64,000 nucleotides of DNA from Nocardia sp. NBC_01327 (GTDB lineage: Bacteria > Actinomycetota > Actinomycetes > Mycobacteriales > Mycobacteriaceae). Where the stretch lies: positions 992,001 through 1,056,000 of the forward strand of contig NZ_CP108383.1 in NCBI RefSeq assembly GCF_035958815.1, written 5' to 3'. Below the pieces are notes generated by a model that was given only the letters and a program-made list of their open reading frames with translations, made no database searches and was not told the DNA's origin. Positions 46,993 to 55,660 of this stretch are shown here, piece by piece (the stretch's first letter is position 1; each line of letters begins with the position of its first letter). A program made the translations under genes and the position numbers.

Positions 46993-47673
46993 TCAGGCGA
47001 TATTGAACGGTTCGGGCGCACTGCGCACCGAACCGAGCTGAGCGACAACGGTGTAGGGACCCGTGGGCACCGGTACGCGCTCACCCGCGCAGCCGGGCTG
47101 CGAGGTGGATCCGGACCAGGTGACGGTGAATGCCGCCTGCTGCCCCGGATTCAGGGTGCGCATATCGGGGGTGCCGTCCGGATAGCAGTCGGTGCTGGAC
47201 CACAGGCGGCGCTGGCCGTCCAGTGATTGCACCGATACCAGCTGCAGCCCCGAACCCATATCGCGTTCGCAGGCGGCGCTGGAGATATTGGTGATGACGA
47301 TGCCGAAGACCGGTTGTTCGGTGGTCTTGTAGGTCGGCTGCCCGACATTCACCTTCACGGCCAGGGACTGGTCGGGGCACTGTCCGGCGGCGGCTACGGG
47401 CGCAGCGCTGCCGCTGACAGGTGCGCTACCGCTGGTGGCGGGCTTGGGCGCACCCGAATCGGGCGCGCTGGAGGAGGCTCCGGCGGCCTTGTTCGTCGAC
47501 CCGGCGGCGGAGGTGGTGGCTTTGGCGTCGGATTTGTGGTCGTCACCGCCGCCGCGTATCAGCGCGACGGCCACCCAGAGCACCAGCAGGAGGGCGACCG
47601 CTATCGCGCCGATCGCTATCGCGCGACGGCGCCAGTAGATTTCCGGCGGCAGTGGTCCATTCGGTTCCAGCAC
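46993..47673 (-). CDS. Membrane-anchored conserved protein (Rv3587c position)
   Basis: 226 residues. A cytosolic start (MLEPNGPLPPEIYWRRR) and one transmembrane helix (about 17-40) are followed by an Ala/Ser/Gly-rich linker (about 45-95) and an exported domain of about 130 residues with four Cys residues (CPDQ, CERD, CYPD, CAGE). The domain has a beta-sandwich rhythm with VFGIVITNISSAAC. It lies between radA and canB like mycobacterial Rv3587c. Function unknown; cell-wall association is inferred from topology. Confidence 0.8.
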   Translation of the reverse strand: MLEPNGPLPPEIYWRRRAIAIGAIAVALLLVLWVAVALIRGGGDDHKSDAKATTSAAGSTNKAAGASSSAPDSGAPKPATSGSAPVSGSAAPVAAAGQCPDQSLAVKVNVGQPTYKTTEQPVFGIVITNISSAACERDMGSGLQLVSVQSLDGQRRLWSSTDCYPDGTPDMRTLNPGQQAAFTVTWSGSTSQPGCAGERVPVPTGPYTVVAQLGSVRSAPEPFNIA

Positions 47674-47868
47674 GCTGACAACGGTAAGGGCACCGTCGGG
47701 TGCATCCCGCTCAGGGTCTCGGCGTGTCGGAGGTGAAACGACCTACGTGCCAGGTACATTTCGCCGCTTCCGGGCACCGCTCGGCTCAATCCCCATCTGC
47801 CGGTTATTGTCTCGGCATCGGGGACCGAATCCTGCTATCTCCGGCAGATTCCCGAAGAATCCGAAGAA

Positions 47869-48492
47869 TCAGACAACTTCGCCGATATTGCCGATCACCC
47901 GGTGCAGTTTGATCTGTCCCTCTGCGAGGTTGTAGGTGACGCAGGCGATGGCGCATTCGCCGGTGGCCACCCGCTGGGAAATGGTCATGGAACGCTGCAT
48001 GAGCAGGCGGGCGGTCTCCTCGACATGCCGGGCCTCCAGCTCGTCGACCGATTCCAGGCCTTCGCGGCGGCCGATGAGGATCGAGGGCATGACCCGCTCG
48101 ACAACGCTGCGAATGAAGCCGCCGGGCACATTGCCGTGGTCGAGGGCGTCGATGGTGGCGCGCACGGCGCCGCAGGAGTCGTGGCCGAGGACCACGATGA
48201 GCGGCACGTTCAGCACCTGCACGCCGTATTCGATGGAACCGAGCACCGAGGAGTCGATGACGTGTCCGGCGGTGCGGACCACGAACATATCGCCGAGGCC
48301 CTGGTCGAAGATGATCTCGGCGGCCACGCGGGAGTCGCCGCAGCCGAACAGTACTGCCCCGGGCTGCTGCCCGCCGACGAGCTTCGCCCGGTCGACGGCA
48401 CCTTGGCTAGGATGCTGCAACGTGCCGTTGACGAAGCGGTCATTGCCTTCACGCAGGGATTTCCAGGCACTGATCGGATTGTTGTGGGGCAT
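47869..48492 (-). CDS. canB: Beta-carbonic anhydrase
   Basis: 207 residues, the same length as mycobacterial CanB (Rv3588c). Zinc ligands are visible as Cys in FGCGDSR, His and Cys in VLGHDSCGAV; the Asp-Arg dyad is in CGDSR. FDQGLGDMFVVRTAGHV is a family hallmark. It interconverts CO2 and bicarbonate in the cytosol. I chose ATG 48492 (MPHNNPISAW) by similarity to CanB; in-frame starts upstream exist. A 195-bp gap to the next gene on the same strand holds nothing I recognise. Confidence 0.93.
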   Translation of the reverse strand: MPHNNPISAWKSLREGNDRFVNGTLQHPSQGAVDRAKLVGGQQPGAVLFGCGDSRVAAEIIFDQGLGDMFVVRTAGHVIDSSVLGSIEYGVQVLNVPLIVVLGHDSCGAVRATIDALDHGNVPGGFIRSVVERVMPSILIGRREGLESVDELEARHVEETARLLMQRSMTISQRVATGECAIACVTYNLAEGQIKLHRVIGNIGEVV

Positions 48493-48611
48493 GTGTCTCA
48501 TTTTCCATGGGGGAGCGGTTACTGGCGAGTCCGAGACGTTACGGTCCGGCAACTACCGGCCGGCCATCACACCGCCCGACGAGTGAGCCGGCGGCGAAGA
48601 ATCGAAGGACG

Positions 48612-49475
48612 ATGGATAGCGACATTCTGATCGACTGGTATCGGGAGACCGCACGTGACCTCCCGTGGCGGCGCTCGGGCGTGACCGCCTGGCAGATCCT
48701 GATGAGCGAGATCATGCTGCAGCAGACCCCGGTGGTGCGGGTCGAGCCCATCTGGCGGGAATGGGTGGCGCGCTGGCCGGTGCCCTCGGCCATGGCCGCC
48801 GCACCGCAGGGTGACGTGCTGCGCGCGTGGGGCAAGCTCGGCTATCCGCGCCGCGCGCTGCGGCTGCACGAATGCTCCCGGGTGCTCGCGGAGCAGCACG
48901 GTGACGAGGTGCCGGCCGATGTCGAGACACTGCTGAGCCTGCCCGGAATCGGGGATTACACCGCCCGCGCGGTGGCCTGCTTCGCCTACGGTCAGCGAGT
49001 TCCGGTGGTGGACACCAATGTTCGCCGCGTGGTGGCCCGCGCGGTGCACGGCCGTGCCGAGGCGGGCAATCCCGCCTCTCGCGATCTGGGGGAAACCGAG
49101 GCATTGCTCCCGGCGCACGTGGGCCGCGCGGCCGTTTTCTCCGCCGCGCTCATGGAACTCGGCGCGACCATCTGCACCGCCCGTACCCCCGAGTGCTCCC
49201 GCTGCCCGCTGCCTGCGTGCGCGTGGGTCGCCGCGGGCCGCCCGGCCTCCGAGGTGGTGCGCCGCACCCAGAAGTACGAGGGCACCGACCGTCAGGCCCG
49301 CGGCCGCCTGCTCGACGTACTGCGCGCCGCCACCGGCCCGGTCGAGCAGGTCCGTTTGGACCTGGCCTGGACCCGCGATCCGGGCCAGCGCGCCCGCGCC
49401 CTGGACTCACTGCTGGTCGACGGGCTGATCGAGCAGACCGCGGACGGCCTTTTCGCCCTCGCCGGCGAAGGCTGA
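48612..49475 (+). CDS. mutY: A/G-specific adenine glycosylase (MutY)
   Basis: 287 residues. The HhH-GPD core has the catalytic Glu in SEIMLQQTPV, the HhH in LLSLPGIGDYTARAV and Asp in VVDTNVRRVV. The iron-sulfur loop reads C-X6-C-X2-C-X4-C (CTARTPECSRCPLPAC), one residue shorter in the last gap than the classical X5. The C-terminal NUDIX-like 8-oxoG recognition domain of long MutY proteins is not present; only ~60 residues follow the cluster. It removes A opposite 8-oxoG. ATG 48612 with GAAGGAC upstream. The canB-mutY divergence matches mycobacteria. Confidence 0.9.
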   Translation: MDSDILIDWYRETARDLPWRRSGVTAWQILMSEIMLQQTPVVRVEPIWREWVARWPVPSAMAAAPQGDVLRAWGKLGYPRRALRLHECSRVLAEQHGDEVPADVETLLSLPGIGDYTARAVACFAYGQRVPVVDTNVRRVVARAVHGRAEAGNPASRDLGETEALLPAHVGRAAVFSAALMELGATICTARTPECSRCPLPACAWVAAGRPASEVVRRTQKYEGTDRQARGRLLDVLRAATGPVEQVRLDLAWTRDPGQRARALDSLLVDGLIEQTADGLFALAGEG

Positions 49476-49485
49476 TCGCCGCGCA

Positions 49486-49519
49486 CCTCCCGGGGCGCGA
49501 GGGGTATCACCCCGGGAGG
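49486..49519. terminator. Hairpin between mutY and the zinc permease gene
   Basis: CCTCCCGGGG (49486-49495) pairs with CCCCGGGAGG (49510-49519), 14-nt loop, between convergent genes. Confidence 0.55.
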
Positions 49520-49574
49520 GTGCGACGGCACGATCTACCGCCCCTCACGCGGCAGATCGCATCGAGAAAAGCGG

Positions 49575-50453
49575 TCAGGCGGGGACGAGTTCGCGGCGGC
49601 GGTTGCGGGTGCGGGAGCCGACGACGCGGCACACCAGGTAGATCGTGAACGAGATGGCGGTGACGAAGGTCGAGATCGGGACGCCGGGTGCGAGGGACAG
49701 CAGAATGCCGCCCACCGCGGAGGTTTCGGCGAAGACGATCGCGAGCACGGTGGCGCGGACCGGGCTGGCGGTGAGTTGCGCCGCCGCGGCGGCCGGGGTG
49801 ATGAGCAGAGACAGCACCAGCAGGGCGCCCACGATCTGCACGCCGAACGCGGCGGTGATGCCCAGCAGCACCGCGAACACGATGGACAGCGCCCGCACCG
49901 GAACTCCGCGCGCCACAGCCACTTCCGGGTCGGAGCTGGCGAACAGCAGCGGGCGGTAGACGGCGGCCAGCACCAGCAGAACTCCGACGGTGCAGATGGA
50001 CAGCAGTGTGAGGCCGTTGTCGCCGACGCTCACCACCTGCCCGGTGAGCAGCGAGAATTTGGAGCCCGCCCGCTCCGGGCCGAGCCACAGGAACAGCACG
50101 GACAGGCCGAGGCCGAACGAGAGCACCACGGCGATGACCGAATCACGTTCGCGGGCACGGGAACCCAGGATGCCGAACAGAACGGCCGCGACCACCGATC
50201 CGGCGATCGCGCCGACCCCGACGCCGACCCCGGCGAGCAGCGCCGCCGCCGCACCGGTGAGCGACAGTTCGCTGGTGCCGTGCACGGCGAAGGACATCTG
50301 GCGGCTGATGATGAGCGGACCGATGGCTCCGGCGAGCAGGCCGAGCAGGGCCGCCGCCAGGACGGCCTGCTGGACGAAGTCGTAGGACATCAGGTGCGCG
50401 GTGGTGGAGAAGTCGAACATTCCGGAGAAGACGCCGGAGAGTTTGTCGATCAT
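49575..50453 (-). CDS. Metal (zinc) ABC transporter permease
   Basis: 292 residues, ABC-3 family. About eight hydrophobic segments cover most of the protein, with the motif ADPEVAVARGVPVRALSIVFAVL (coupling helix) and the signature SFAVHGTSELSLTGAAAALL near the N-terminus. It imports zinc (or manganese) with the adjacent ATPase and binding protein. ATG 50453 overlaps the stop of the ATPase (ATGA). Confidence 0.9.
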   Translation of the reverse strand: MIDKLSGVFSGMFDFSTTAHLMSYDFVQQAVLAAALLGLLAGAIGPLIISRQMSFAVHGTSELSLTGAAAALLAGVGVGVGAIAGSVVAAVLFGILGSRARERDSVIAVVLSFGLGLSVLFLWLGPERAGSKFSLLTGQVVSVGDNGLTLLSICTVGVLLVLAAVYRPLLFASSDPEVAVARGVPVRALSIVFAVLLGITAAFGVQIVGALLVLSLLITPAAAAAQLTASPVRATVLAIVFAETSAVGGILLSLAPGVPISTFVTAISFTIYLVCRVVGSRTRNRRRELVPA

Positions 50454-51520
50454 GCGCGCACCTCGTCGTTCTCGGCGTGGCAGTGCTGTGCTCCGGCCTC
50501 GCCGAGCGCGTCCATGGTGTCGCCGGTGCCGACGACCACCAGTCGCCCGCGCACCCGCAGCACGTCGACCTCGGTGCGGTACAGCTCGGAGAGCACCTCG
50601 GAGGTCATCACCTCATCCGGCGTCCCGATCCGGAATTTGCCGTCGACCAGGTACAGCACCCGATCCACCAGCGGCAGAATCGGATTGATCTCGTGCGTCA
50701 CGAACAGCACCGCGGTGTCGTGCGTGCGTCGCCGCTTGTCGATGAGCTGCGATACCAGTCGCTGATTGGCGAGGTCCAGTGACAGCAGCGGTTCATCACA
50801 CAGCAGTACCCGCGGATCCCCGGCCAGCGCCTGCGCGACCCGGAGCCGCTGCTGCTCCCCGCCGGAGAGCGCATCCAGCGGCGCGAAGGCGTACTTCTCC
50901 GCCCCCACATCCGAAATAGCCTGCGCCACCTTACGTTTCCGCTCCGCGCGGCCCCGCCACCCGAGCCCCCACCGATGCCCGTCCACCCCGAGCCCCACCA
51001 GGTCGACCCCGCGCAGCTGTGTCCCGGCATCCAGCGTCTTCTGCTGCGGCACATACCCGATATCCGGATTCCCCACCCGCGCAGGACTTCCCGCGATCTC
51101 CGCCGACCCCTTGGACAGCCCGACCTGCCCCAGCAGCATCTTCAACAGCGAAGTCTTCCCGGACCCATTGGGCCCGAGCACCGCAATGAATTCCCCCGCC
51201 CCTACTTCGAGATCCAGCCCCTCCCACAGCGTCCGATCCCCATACGACAACCGCGCATCGGTCAGCCGCACAGCGGGAACCGCGCTTCGCGCCCGTGCGC
51301 CCGAACTCGTGTCCAGCGCTTGCTCGACCGAATCGTTCGCGTTGCCCACCGAGATGCTTGCGCCGTTCGAAGCGGCGCCAGTGCTGTCGAGCAAGGTATT
51401 CACGCCGGCCGTGGATAGGTCGCTCCGAGTTGCTCCGGCGACTGCGCCATTCGGCGGAGCGTCCAGGGCGGAGCGCTCCTGTTCTGTTGCAGGGATACAG
51501 GTTTCGGTGGGGTTGTTCAT
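50450..51520 (-). CDS. Metal (zinc) ABC transporter ATP-binding protein
   Basis: 356 residues from ATG 51520, which has GGGAG 7 nt upstream. Residues about 1-75 are a low-complexity extension without recognisable homology; the ATPase domain starts near VRLTDARLSYGDRTLW. Walker A GPNGSGKTS, signature LSGGEQQRLRVAQ and Walker B VLLCDEPLLSLD are intact. An in-frame ATG at 51673 would add 51 more low-complexity residues and begins 12 nt after the binding-protein stop but lacks an RBS. It energises the coupled permease. Confidence 0.85.
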   Translation of the reverse strand: MNNPTETCIPATEQERSALDAPPNGAVAGATRSDLSTAGVNTLLDSTGAASNGASISVGNANDSVEQALDTSSGARARSAVPAVRLTDARLSYGDRTLWEGLDLEVGAGEFIAVLGPNGSGKTSLLKMLLGQVGLSKGSAEIAGSPARVGNPDIGYVPQQKTLDAGTQLRGVDLVGLGVDGHRWGLGWRGRAERKRKVAQAISDVGAEKYAFAPLDALSGGEQQRLRVAQALAGDPRVLLCDEPLLSLDLANQRLVSQLIDKRRRTHDTAVLFVTHEINPILPLVDRVLYLVDGKFRIGTPDEVMTSEVLSELYRTEVDVLRVRGRLVVVGTGDTMDALGEAGAQHCHAENDEVRA

Positions 51521-51685
51521 GACGATGCTCCCGGGGGTGGTCGTGGTCCGGGGGGAGGGGGCTGACGTGCCGGTGACCCCGGGCGCGTGGTGTGCGCCCG
51601 GGGTGCAGGGGCCGGTCTGTTCGGCCGGCTCGGTCAGTGCCACTCCCGCAGTTGTGGCGGTGGTGGGGGGCATAGGTCGTCGGAC

Positions 51686-52624
51686 CTAGGCGAGTGCGGT
51701 CGCGAGGGATTGGGCGTTGCGGGTCATCCACTGGACGTAATCCAGGCCCTGGGGCAGGGTTTCGGTGACCTCGACGACCGGGAGGCCGGCCTTCTGCGCG
51801 GTGGCGCGCATATCCTTGGTGGTCTTGTCCTCGGTCTGGATGTTGTAGACGAGGGCGCGAACCTGCTTGGAGCTCAACATGTCTCGCACGGTGGCGACAT
51901 CGGCGGGGGAGGGGTCGGTGCCCTGTTCGATGGCCTCCTGGAAGGAGTGCGGGGTGCGATCGTCGGCCTTGGCGTCGAGCAGCATGTAGTAGGCGAGCGG
52001 CTCGGTCTGCACCACCGGCTGTCCGGGGTGGTCCGCGGCGATCTCGGCGGTGATGGCCTCGATACCGCTCAGCTTCGCGGTGAAGGCGGCGGCGCGATCG
52101 GTGTAATCCTGCTTGTGCGCGGGATCGAGGTCGCCCAGCGCGGCGGCGATGTGCTCCGCGATGTGACCGGCGGCGTGCACATCGTAGAAGACGTGCTCAT
52201 TGGTCCCCGAATGATCATGTGCGGCACCGGCTTCGGCCGGCGCGGCCGATGTACTGCCGTGTGCGCCCTCGCCAGCGACATCCACCGCGTTCACGGTGTG
52301 CTTGTTCTTACCGGCGATGGCCTTGTCGATGAAACTGTCGTAGCCGCCGCCGTTGTAGACGATCAGATCCGCATCGCTGAGCTGTGCGCCCTGCACGGCG
52401 GTGACCTCGTACGAGTGCGGGTCGGCGGCCGGATCGTTGATCAGGGATTCGACCTTCACATCCGGGCCGGCGACGGTCTTGGCGATATCGCCCCACACAT
52501 TGGTGGAGGCCACGACGGAGAGCTGTCCGGAATCGTTCTTCGAAGATCCGCAGGCGGTCAGGGTGGCCACTGTGGCGAGCCCCGCGGCGATCACGGCGAA
52601 TCCTTTTGCAAAGCTTCTGGTCAC
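51686..52624 (-). CDS. Zinc ABC transporter substrate-binding lipoprotein (ZnuA-like)
   Basis: 312 residues. The signal peptide ends in the lipobox LTAC (about residue 23). The mature domain has the cluster A-I fold: VVASTNVWGDIAKTVAG start, His of DPHSYEV, then a His/Asp-rich loop (AAHDHSGTNEHVFYD) that is typical of zinc-specific proteins, and a C-terminal VEVTETLPQ. GTG 52624 is chosen because AGGAG lies 7-8 nt upstream. It is the first gene of the importer and has a Zur-like box just upstream. Confidence 0.9.
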   Translation of the reverse strand: MTRSFAKGFAVIAAGLATVATLTACGSSKNDSGQLSVVASTNVWGDIAKTVAGPDVKVESLINDPAADPHSYEVTAVQGAQLSDADLIVYNGGGYDSFIDKAIAGKNKHTVNAVDVAGEGAHGSTSAAPAEAGAAHDHSGTNEHVFYDVHAAGHIAEHIAAALGDLDPAHKQDYTDRAAAFTAKLSGIEAITAEIAADHPGQPVVQTEPLAYYMLLDAKADDRTPHSFQEAIEQGTDPSPADVATVRDMLSSKQVRALVYNIQTEDKTTKDMRATAQKAGLPVVEVTETLPQGLDYVQWMTRNAQSLATALA

Positions 52625-52653
52625 GCGGGCACTCCTGAAACGCTTATCCGAAA

Positions 52654-52671
52654 CGAAAACGATTGCCATTA
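52654..52671. promoter_or_regulatory. Candidate Zur operator upstream of the zinc importer
   Basis: Read on the minus strand, TAATGGCAATCGTTTTCG matches the M. tuberculosis Zur-type site TAATGATAATCATTTTCA at 14 of 18 positions. It lies 30 bp before the start of the binding-protein gene, where it would block transcription in zinc-replete cells. Confidence 0.55.
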
Positions 52672-52767
52672 AAATGTAGCGCACCTGTCCAGCCCCATCC
52701 GCATTACGAGCAGCAAATGTGGTGCTGAACACGTGGCTGTGCGACGCAAAAACCTCTGAACAGCAAA

Positions 52768-52797
52768 GACCCCCGCGAACAGAGGTTCGCGGGGGTC
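52768..52797 (-). terminator. Terminator after the trehalose-phosphatase/GH15 gene
   Basis: Perfect 13-bp stem (52768-52780 with 52785-52797), loop AGAG, followed on the minus strand by TTTGCTG. Confidence 0.75.
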
Positions 52798-52821
52798 GAT
52801 TCCTGTCGTCCGGGTCGCGGA

Positions 52822-55392
52822 CTAGGTCAGTGCGGCTACCGGCTGCGAGAGGAGTTGGGCGCAGCGCAGCAGGCCGAGGTGGCTGTAGGCCTGGGGGTGG
52901 TTGCCGAGCGAGCGTTCGGCGACCGGGTCGTACTCCTCGGAGAGCAGGCCGGTCGGGCCCGCCACATCGACGAGTTGGGCGAAGAGCGCCTCGGCGTCCT
53001 CGCGCTTTCCGATGAGCAGGTAGGCCTCGACGAGCCAGGCGGCACAGAGGTGGAAGCCGCCCTCCCCGCCGGGCAGGCCGTCGTCGTGGTGGTAGCGGTA
53101 CACCGTGGAGCCGCTGCGCAGTTCCGCCTCGGTCGCCACGACGGTGGCGGCGAAGCGCGGGTCGGAGGGGTCGATCAGACCGCTCAGCCCGATGTGCAGG
53201 GTGGCCGCGTCGAGGTCGGTGCCCTCGTAGGCGGCGGTGTAGGACTGGACCTCGTCGTTCCAGCCCTCGGCCTTCACCTCATCGGCGATGGTGTCGCGCA
53301 GCTTCTCCCACTCGGGGTCGGCGGTCCGGCCGAACTGGCGGGCGAGGGTGATCGCCCGGTCGGCGGTGAGCCAGCCCATGACCTTCGAGTACACGTGGTG
53401 CCGCGGGTTGCCGCGGATCTCCCAGATGCCGTGGTCGGGTTCGCGCCAGCGCCGCTGCACGGCCGAGACCATGGCGTGCACCAGATCCCAATCCGCGTCC
53501 GGCAGCGCCTTTTTCGGGTCGTTGATGCCCTTGCGCTCGCGCGCGTGGGCGAGCTGCGAGATGAGGTCCACGATGGGCCCGAACACATCGAGCTGGACCT
53601 GCATATTCGCCGCGTTGCCGACCCGCACCGGCCGCGATCCGGCATAGCCGGGCAGCTGGTCGATGACGGCCTCGGGCGGCAGCGTCTCGCCGTAGAGCGT
53701 GTACAGCGGGTGCAGCCGCTCGGGTCCGGGCAGCGTTTCCAGCACCCGGTGCACCCAGTCGAGCAGCTCCTCGGCCTCACCGACCGAGCCCAGCGATACC
53801 AGCGCGGCGGCGGTGAGCGAGGCGTCGCGCAGCCAGCAGTAGCGGTAGTCCCAGTTGCGCACGCCGCCGATGTCTTCCGGCAGCGAGGTGGTGGCGGCGG
53901 CCAGGATGGAACCCGACGGCTGGTGCACCAGCCCGCGCAGGGTGAGCGCGGACCGCTTCATGAGATCGGGCTTGAGCGGCGGAAGCTCCAGTGTGGCAGC
54001 CCAATCCGACCAATACCGCTCGGCTTCCCTGCGGCGATCGATCTCGGAGGTCATGCACGGTGCGAGATCGGAGGTGCCGCAGCGCATTTCCAGTACGACC
54101 GGTCCCTGGCGCGGGTCCACGGTGGCGCGGGCGGTGTGGTGATTGCCCTCGTCGATGATCTCCCAGTCCACGCCCGGGGAGCGCAGTACGAGTGGATCAT
54201 TGGTGCCCTGCACCCGCAGTCCGGCGGGATCGCGCACGATGCGCACCGGCACCTGCCCGAATTCCGGTCGCGGTGCGAAGGTGATGACGGCCTTGGTATC
54301 GCCGGTGATGACGCGGGTGAGGTCGGTGCGCTCGGGCACCACGTCATGCGGCAGATAATCGACGACCTGCAAACTGGCCCACCGGGTTTCGACGGTCATG
54401 GTGCCGTCTTTGTAGCGCTGGGACAGGGGCAGTCCGGCGCGCTCCGGATGGATGGCGAAGTGGCCCGCGCCCGCCCCGCCGAGCAGGTGCGCGAACACCG
54501 CCGCCGAATCCGGTTCCGGGTGGCACAGCCAGGTGATGGTGCCGTCGGGGGTGACCAGGGCCTTGGATCGCGGGCTGGCCAGCATGGTCAGCCGCTCGAT
54601 GCGGGGCGCCGAGGCGCCCGCCAGCCAGGTGCGGCGTTCCTCCAGGATGAAGGCCAGCGCCTTGGACACGTCCTCGGTGCTGTCCACCCGGAATTTGGCG
54701 AGGCTCTCGCCGGGGCCGACCTTGATGCCGACATCGGGCCCGGACAGGCGGGTGAACGCCTTCTCATCGGTGACGTCGTCGCCGATGAAGACCGCGGCGG
54801 AGGCGCCCTGCTGATGCCGGACGATATCCAGCGCGGCGCCCTTATCGGTTTCGACGACCGCGAGCTCGATGACTTCCTTGCCCTCGGTGGTCTGCACGCC
54901 GACCCAGCTGGCCGGACCCTGACGCACCTGAACCACTGCGCGACGGCCGATTTCGGGGCTGGCATTGCGGACGTGCAGGGCAACGCTGGCCGGTTTGATC
55001 TCGACGGTCGCGCCGGGATTGTCCTGCGCGATCTGGGTCAGCGTCGACTGCACTTCCTGCAGTAGCTGTTTGGCGTCATTGTCGATGGCATGCACGAAGC
55101 CGACGTCGAATTCGGAACCGTGGCTGCCGATCAGCTGCACCTCGACGGGTAAACGGGACAGTGCCGCGAGATCACGCAGGGCACGCCCGGAGATCACTGC
55201 GGCGGTGGTACCGGTGAGTCCGGCGAGTGCGCGCAGCGCATTCACCGACTCCCTATGGGGATAGGCCTTCGCGGGGTCGTCGACGATGGGCGCGATCGTC
55301 CCGTCGTAGTCCGAAGCGACCAGCAGCCGTGGCACTCGGGCGACAGCCGCCAACGCACGGCGAAGTTCCAGTGGCAAATCCTGTGCGCTCAC
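52822..55392 (-). CDS. Fusion of trehalose-6-phosphate phosphatase (OtsB) and GH15 glycosidase
   Basis: 856 residues. Residues about 1-255 are a HAD-type trehalose phosphatase: nucleophile motif ASDYDGTIAP (about 27), then SGRAL, GSHGSEF and GDDVTDEKAF. Residues about 260-856 are a GH15 domain: WLCHPEPDSAAVF, GVRNWDYRYCWLRDASLTAAAL (the substrate-site signature) and LLSEEYDP with the likely catalytic Glu. GH15 proteins of this type in actinobacteria are trehalases or glucoamylases. The fusion could take trehalose-6-phosphate to trehalose and on to glucose. GTG 55392 start. No signal peptide, so it is cytosolic. Confidence 0.85.
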   Translation of the reverse strand: MSAQDLPLELRRALAAVARVPRLLVASDYDGTIAPIVDDPAKAYPHRESVNALRALAGLTGTTAAVISGRALRDLAALSRLPVEVQLIGSHGSEFDVGFVHAIDNDAKQLLQEVQSTLTQIAQDNPGATVEIKPASVALHVRNASPEIGRRAVVQVRQGPASWVGVQTTEGKEVIELAVVETDKGAALDIVRHQQGASAAVFIGDDVTDEKAFTRLSGPDVGIKVGPGESLAKFRVDSTEDVSKALAFILEERRTWLAGASAPRIERLTMLASPRSKALVTPDGTITWLCHPEPDSAAVFAHLLGGAGAGHFAIHPERAGLPLSQRYKDGTMTVETRWASLQVVDYLPHDVVPERTDLTRVITGDTKAVITFAPRPEFGQVPVRIVRDPAGLRVQGTNDPLVLRSPGVDWEIIDEGNHHTARATVDPRQGPVVLEMRCGTSDLAPCMTSEIDRRREAERYWSDWAATLELPPLKPDLMKRSALTLRGLVHQPSGSILAAATTSLPEDIGGVRNWDYRYCWLRDASLTAAALVSLGSVGEAEELLDWVHRVLETLPGPERLHPLYTLYGETLPPEAVIDQLPGYAGSRPVRVGNAANMQVQLDVFGPIVDLISQLAHARERKGINDPKKALPDADWDLVHAMVSAVQRRWREPDHGIWEIRGNPRHHVYSKVMGWLTADRAITLARQFGRTADPEWEKLRDTIADEVKAEGWNDEVQSYTAAYEGTDLDAATLHIGLSGLIDPSDPRFAATVVATEAELRSGSTVYRYHHDDGLPGGEGGFHLCAAWLVEAYLLIGKREDAEALFAQLVDVAGPTGLLSEEYDPVAERSLGNHPQAYSHLGLLRCAQLLSQPVAALT

Positions 55393-55585
55393 GCATCCAA
55401 CCTAGTGATCGGAGGAGATTTTTCAGGGCGTGCGTGACTCTACTGGGTGTTCATTGCCTGCTCGTTCTGACGGTGATACATAGCGTTTACAAGACACTTG
55501 CCTGCGGTTCACATAATGTCCGATTTCCGCTCGCGCAGTGGACGTTTCGGGGGCTTGACCAGTGACGTTCCGGAATCACGAAAAA

Positions 55586-55616
55586 GGGCCGCCCAGTCCT
55601 TTCGGACGGGCGGCCC
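55586..55616 (-). terminator. Terminator after kstR
   Basis: GGGCCGCCC/GGGCGGCCC arms (55586-55594 with 55608-55616), extended inward by GTCC/GGAC with one bulge and a TTTC loop. On the minus strand it is followed by TTTTTC, a good U-tract. Confidence 0.75.
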
Positions 55617-55660
55617 CGGTGTCATTCGTGCGAATGCCTAGATTGCGTTCGCCTCGGCGC

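Noticed and set aside
52855..55065. A 736-codon frame antisense to the OtsB-GH15 gene, and a similar 729-codon frame antisense to clpC (27178-29367).
   Set aside because: Both are composition artefacts opposite well-supported genes with intact catalytic motifs; residue composition is typical of reverse-strand shadows.
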